Below are positions 5,401 through 8,650 of a stretch of DNA of 8,650 nucleotides, piece by piece. The notes under the pieces are model-generated. The model was not told the DNA's origin, ran no database searches, and worked only from the letters and a program-made list of their open reading frames with translations. The DNA is from Akkermansiaceae bacterium UBA985 (GTDB lineage: Bacteria > Verrucomicrobiota > Verrucomicrobiia > Verrucomicrobiales > Akkermansiaceae): the NCBI GenBank assembly GCA_002292185.1, contig DBBL01000047.1, positions 1-8,650 of the forward strand. Direction: 5' to 3'. Both the position numbers and the translations under genes were made by a program. Within the stretch, counting starts at the first letter, position 1, and each line of letters opens with the position of its first letter.

Positions 5401-7239
5401 ATCAAAGAAGATTTTGATGTCGGCTTCTTTAGTGCCAAGAAGTTCTTGGGCTCTAATCAGAGCATCTCGGGTGGAGATGTTTGGGTTTTCACTGAAGTAC
5501 ATGAACAGATTGGTCTCACCTTGGGTGCGGTCACAGCCTGCTTGTAGGGTTTCTAAGACACCGGATTTTTTCAGCACTTCATAGACCTCACGGGTGGCAC
5601 CTGAAATCAGTACGTGAACTCCTTTCTTGCGGGTGTGCTTGATCAGGTCGTCGAGTGCCAGCACGCTGGTAGCATCAAGGTGACGCGCGTTCTTGAGCCG
5701 GAGAATGATGACCTTGAGGTTTTCGTTTGCGATGGTTTGCTGAACCTGTGTGCGGAAGAGGTCGGCGGCACCAAAGAAGAGGTCGCCCTCAACGTGCACG
5801 ATTGAGATGGAGGGGATTTGGCGTTTATCTTTTTTGTTGAGCTCGCGTAAGTCACCGTCGTCACTCATTTCATATTCGACGAGGTGGGGTTTGGAGGCTT
5901 TGCGCAGGAAGAGGGTGATAGAGAGGCCAACACCTATAAAAATGGCGTAATCAAGACGTGTCAGTAAGGTAGCCGCAAAGGTGGTGATGATAACGAGTGC
6001 GTCATCGGGGGTTGAACGTAGGCAGATGCGGATATTTTTCCAGTTGAAGAGTGAGATGGCGATGCCGATGACGAGTGCCGCCAGAGAGGTTTTGGGGATG
6101 TTCTCAACAATGGGAAGCTTCACCAGGGCGAAGAATCCCAAGAGGCAGAGGATGCCGCAAAATATCGATGAGAGACGTGACTTAGAGTGTGACTCGTAGT
6201 TGAGCGCTGAGCGGGTCAGTGAACCCGATGCGGGCATGGCTGCAACGAGTGAGGTGGCAATGTTGGCCATGCCTACCGATAACATGTCTTGGTTGACGTC
6301 GGTCTGGCCTCCGGAGCGACTGGCGAGTGATTTCGACATGACGGTGTTCTCTAAGGAGGCGAGGAATGCGATGGCAAAGGCGACGCCCATGAGCGCGGAA
6401 ATATCATTCCAGTTAAAGTTAGGTAAGGCGGGGGAGAGGGCATCAAGCTTAAAGGCGCTGAAGGTCTCTAGGGATTCAAAGCCAGGAACCCACATACGCA
6501 GCATCCAGCCGGCGAGGGCCGAGATGGTTAGGCTGATGGCGAAGTTGGGCAGTGCGGGTATTTTTTTCTGAAGGATGAGGTAAAGAAGCAGGGTGGCTCC
6601 ACCGAGGATGACGGGCTGGAGTTGGTAGCTTTGCCAGAGGCCGGTCATCTTCTCGGCAATGCTAAAAAAGGTGCTGGCGGCATAGCCGTCGTTCATGGCC
6701 TCTGCGATGCCTAGCAGATGCTTGAGCTGATTGGTAAGGATGAGCAGGGCGGCTCCTGTAATGTAGCCTACGAGCACGCTGCGGCTGACGTATTGGAGTA
6801 GGTCGGCAACTTTAAAAAGGGCACCGAGAACGGACATGATGCCAACCATGATGACGAGTAGAGGCATGTATGCCTCGGGGGATTTCTCGAGGGTTCCCGC
6901 TGACACGGCAAAGAAACTGAACACCATGAAGGAGGTGGCATTGGTGGGGCCGAGGATGGTGTGTCGCGAGCTTGAGAATATGGGGGCGACGATGGCGGCT
7001 AAGGAGGAGCAGATAATGCCATAGTAGATAGGCAGGTCTGCGATTGCAGCATAAGCCATGCCTTGGGGGAGGGCGAGCAGTGCGACATTGAGCGCAGCCT
7101 TGATGTCATAGCCGAATTTATCGCTGTTGTATGCTGATAGGGTTTTCCGAATCGGAAACCAGTCAAGTCCATTGCCGCGAGCAATTCTGAGTGTTTCGCG
7201 TTTGACCTTACGCAGTGTCACTTTGAAAAAACGTATCAT
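5383..7239 (-). CDS. SulP family anion transporter (SLC26-type permease) with C-terminal STAS domain
   Basis: A 618-residue inner-membrane transporter. The membrane part (about 45-450) has many hydrophobic segments. Its conserved N-terminal SulP block runs from ALPQGMAYAAIADLP (56-70) to SSRHTILGPTNATS (90-103). The second conserved block has NQDMLSVGMANIATS (316-330) and MPASGSLTRSALN (335-347). A STAS domain follows (about 476-565) with IVHVEGDLFFGAA and the loop LDATSVLALDDL (521-532), whose Asp522 is in the conserved position. About 45 further residues follow the STAS domain. Family members carry sulfate, bicarbonate or other anions, often with Na+ or H+. The sequence does not reveal the substrate, and no sulfate-assimilation or carbonic-anhydrase gene adjoins it. 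The start lies 6 nt after the stop of the LptF/LptG-like gene, without a Shine-Dalgarno, suggesting coupled translation. Confidence 0.93.
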   Translation of the reverse strand: MIRFFKVTLRKVKRETLRIARGNGLDWFPIRKTLSAYNSDKFGYDIKAALNVALLALPQGMAYAAIADLPIYYGIICSSLAAIVAPIFSSSRHTILGPTNATSFMVFSFFAVSAGTLEKSPEAYMPLLVIMVGIMSVLGALFKVADLLQYVSRSVLVGYITGAALLILTNQLKHLLGIAEAMNDGYAASTFFSIAEKMTGLWQSYQLQPVILGGATLLLYLILQKKIPALPNFAISLTISALAGWMLRMWVPGFESLETFSAFKLDALSPALPNFNWNDISALMGVAFAIAFLASLENTVMSKSLASRSGGQTDVNQDMLSVGMANIATSLVAAMPASGSLTRSALNYESHSKSRLSSIFCGILCLLGFFALVKLPIVENIPKTSLAALVIGIAISLFNWKNIRICLRSTPDDALVIITTFAATLLTRLDYAIFIGVGLSITLFLRKASKPHLVEYEMSDDGDLRELNKKDKRQIPSISIVHVEGDLFFGAADLFRTQVQQTIANENLKVIILRLKNARHLDATSVLALDDLIKHTRKKGVHVLISGATREVYEVLKKSGVLETLQAGCDRTQGETNLFMYFSENPNISTRDALIRAQELLGTKEADIKIFFDKNKEK

Positions 7240-7245
7240 GCTTGG

Positions 7246-8358
7246 TTATTTTCTGCGGGCTTTGATGAATAAGATAATGCCAAGTGCGAGGCATGTAACA
7301 TTAGGCAACCAATAGAGTAGCAGCGCTGTGTTGCCTGGCTTTTTCTCAAATGAATCAGCGACCATAAAAAAGAGAAAGTAGCAAAGTCCAACGAGGATGC
7401 TGATGGCAAGCCCTGTGGAAGTCTCTTTTCGTCTAGCCTGAATGCCGAGAGGAACAGCCACCATGGAAAGGGCTAGGCATGCCATGGAGAATGCGTAGCG
7501 GCGATGAATCTCATTATTGAATCCATAACGCTTCGAGTCATCCATGTCGGACGTTTCTGCAAGTGCCTGACGTATCTGAGCATTTGTCATGATGCTGGCT
7601 TTTTGCTTTTTCTTGCGGTCGGCGGCGAAATCAAAAAGTAGTGGCTCCTGCTCGCCGATGAAGGCGAGCTCACGTTTGCCACTAGGGCTACGTACTTCCA
7701 TGTAGGCGTCTGTCAGGTGAAGCCGGATTTGCTTGGATTCCTCAATGATTTTCAGCTTGGCTTCTCGTGCGTAGACACTCGCTGTTGGAAATCCAGTTTC
7801 GTTTTCTTGGTCGAGTGCGTAGAGATGCATGCCCTGGAGCACGTTGCCCTGACGTCCTTCAACAAAGATTTTTTGGTCCTGAAATCGAGTTTGCACAACG
7901 CCCGGATCAAGCATGGCATTCGGGTTTGCTTTGACGGCTTCATACAGGACGAATTTCATCTCGTCCTTCGCCTTGGGTGCCATGCTGATATTGAGCCACA
8001 AGCAGAGACCGCACAGCAAGGCTGCGATGGTATAGACGGGCATGGCGACTCTCAGCAGGCTCAGACCTGCCATGCGCATACTTACGAGCTCATTTTCCGC
8101 AGATAACCGGCCAAATACCAAGAGGACGGCAACTAAGAACCCCCACGGGATGGTGTAAATGAGTGAGAATGGCAGCACGCTAAAAATGAAGCGAAGCACG
8201 AGTGCTGGCGATGCGTGTTCCTCGACGAGTAATGGGCGCAGTTCTTTAAACAGGTTGCCCATCACCAGCAAGACGCTGAGGACGATGACACCAAAGACCG
8301 TAGCGGCAGCAATTTGCTTACCGATGTAGCGATCCATGAGGCGTAACATGGAAAACAT
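7246..8358 (-). CDS. LptF/LptG family (YjgP/YjgQ) lipopolysaccharide-export permease
   Basis: A protein of 370 residues, the usual size for LptF or LptG. These are the inner-membrane subunits that, with the ATPase LptB, extract lipopolysaccharide and pass it to the periplasmic bridge. Three N-terminal membrane helices (about 17-37, 55-84 and 105-126), a hydrophilic beta-rich periplasmic domain (about 128-270) and three C-terminal helices (about 288-306, 316-336 and 344-366) give the family topology. Family-typical segments are SAENELVSMRMAGLSL (86-101) after helix 2 and FSMACLALSMVAVPLGIQ (290-307). I cannot tell LptF from LptG, and the partner gene is not here. I chose ATG 8358 because GTGGA lies 4 nt upstream. 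GTG 8367, ATG 8349 and ATG 8337 are alternatives. It is the first gene of a unit with sulP. Confidence 0.9.
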   Translation of the reverse strand: MFSMLRLMDRYIGKQIAAATVFGVIVLSVLLVMGNLFKELRPLLVEEHASPALVLRFIFSVLPFSLIYTIPWGFLVAVLLVFGRLSAENELVSMRMAGLSLLRVAMPVYTIAALLCGLCLWLNISMAPKAKDEMKFVLYEAVKANPNAMLDPGVVQTRFQDQKIFVEGRQGNVLQGMHLYALDQENETGFPTASVYAREAKLKIIEESKQIRLHLTDAYMEVRSPSGKRELAFIGEQEPLLFDFAADRKKKQKASIMTNAQIRQALAETSDMDDSKRYGFNNEIHRRYAFSMACLALSMVAVPLGIQARRKETSTGLAISILVGLCYFLFFMVADSFEKKPGNTALLLYWLPNVTCLALGIILFIKARRK

Positions 8359-8408
8359 TTTGTCCACAAAAACGAAGACTGTCCAGAATCGACTGTTATC
8401 AGGCGAGG

Positions 8409-8417
8409 ATTATACCA
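8409..8417 (-). promoter_or_regulatory. extended -10 promoter for the LptF/LptG-like gene and sulP
   Basis: Read on the minus strand, TGGTATAAT combines a perfect -10 hexamer (8414-8409) with the TGn extension (8417-8415). The -35 region is poor: TTCAGA at 8439-8434 matches 4/6 with a 19-bp spacer. This is typical of extended -10 promoters. The predicted start near 8402 leaves a leader of about 44 nt before ATG 8358. It begins only 8 nt after the stop codon of the preceding gene, so the permease/sulP pair has its own transcription start. Confidence 0.6.
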
Positions 8418-8425
8418 CGAAAAAA

Positions 8426-8650
8426 TTACCTGCTCTGAAGTGACTTCGGCTTGCCGAGGATTTCAGTAAGGATGATCGCTTGACGAGTGGACTGTGGGTT
8501 AGACAGTAAGGCGCGCACGTAGCTTTGTGGGCTCGGCTTGCTCTTGCCAGAGGACAGTTGTTCGAAACGTGAGGCTGCTGCTTGTTGCTCTGCGGAGACC
8601 GTGGTCTTCCTCGGTTTGAAGGAGGGGGCTGGCTGAGCCTTGCTGGCAGG
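8426..8650 (-). CDS. C-terminal fragment of an unrecognised protein (runs off the right edge)
   Basis: The minus strand is open from the window edge to a TAA at 8428-8426, giving the last 74 residues of a gene whose start lies outside. The first part is rich in Pro, Lys, Ser, Gln and Ala (KPRKTTVSAEQQAAASRFEQ) and is probably a flexible, basic linker. The end is a likely helical segment, SYVRALLSNPQSTRQAIILT followed by EILGKPKSLQSR. I recall similar RQAIILxEILGxPxxL endings in verrucomicrobial hypothetical proteins, but cannot name a family. That this is real coding sequence is inferred from the uninterrupted frame, the composition, the same-strand position ahead of the permease gene, and a stop just before a clear promoter. 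Confidence 0.6.
   Translation of the reverse strand, partial: PASKAQPAPSFKPRKTTVSAEQQAAASRFEQLSSGKSKPSPQSYVRALLSNPQSTRQAIILTEILGKPKSLQSR

Noticed and set aside
7717..8106. 129-codon plus-strand frame inside the LptF/LptG-like gene
   Set aside because: It is antisense to a complete membrane protein; its composition reflects the complementary strand and no family is visible.
8420..8459. Hairpins (8444-8459 and 8437-8447) plus a T6 run on the minus strand as a terminator for the right-edge gene
   Set aside because: The stems end 18 and 11 nt before the T-run, too far for a standard intrinsic terminator. The T-run may simply be AT-rich promoter DNA.

Overview
The window is ordinary chromosomal, gene-dense bacterial DNA of moderate GC. 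It looks like a Gram-negative bacterium: it encodes an LptF/LptG-type lipopolysaccharide-export permease, a quinone-biosynthesis C-methyltransferase and the tRNA-modification GTPase MnmE. Few genes have a strong Shine-Dalgarno sequence. One unrecognised protein combines an N-terminal four-cysteine zinc ribbon, one membrane helix and a C-terminal domain, which I associate with the Verrucomicrobiota/Planctomycetota group. My best guess is a verrucomicrobial chromosome, but this is inference from protein style and no marker proves it.

Layout. Positions 1-184 hold no certain gene. A minus-strand reading frame (from 195 or 156 leftwards) is open to the window edge and could be the start of a divergent gene. 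The + strand then carries three closely spaced genes: a GNAT acetyltransferase (185-658), UbiE/MenG methyltransferase (695-1366, GTG start) and HisC aminotransferase (1414-2514). A 110-nt gap follows, with three GGTGRGTA repeats next to a TTGACA-type promoter. This promoter probably drives a two-gene unit: the zinc-ribbon membrane protein (2625-3995) and mnmE (3995-5344), which share one base (TAATG).

A probable intrinsic terminator lies in the short convergent gap after mnmE. The other half is on the minus strand: an LptF/LptG family permease (8358 down to 7246), followed after 6 nt by a SulP anion transporter with a STAS domain (7239 down to 5383). An extended -10 promoter (TGGTATAAT) sits directly upstream of the permease. 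At the right edge is the C-terminal 74 codons of another minus-strand gene that I do not recognise.

How the genes relate: the + strand genes are unrelated housekeeping functions (quinone methylation, histidine biosynthesis, tRNA wobble-uridine modification) plus two poorly defined proteins. The minus-strand pair joins an envelope-lipid export component to an inner-membrane anion transporter. I see no mobile element, CRISPR array, RNA gene, toxin-antitoxin pair or defence system. The points most worth a second look are the zinc-ribbon membrane protein coupled to mnmE, the repeat array before its promoter, and the lptG-like/sulP coupling.
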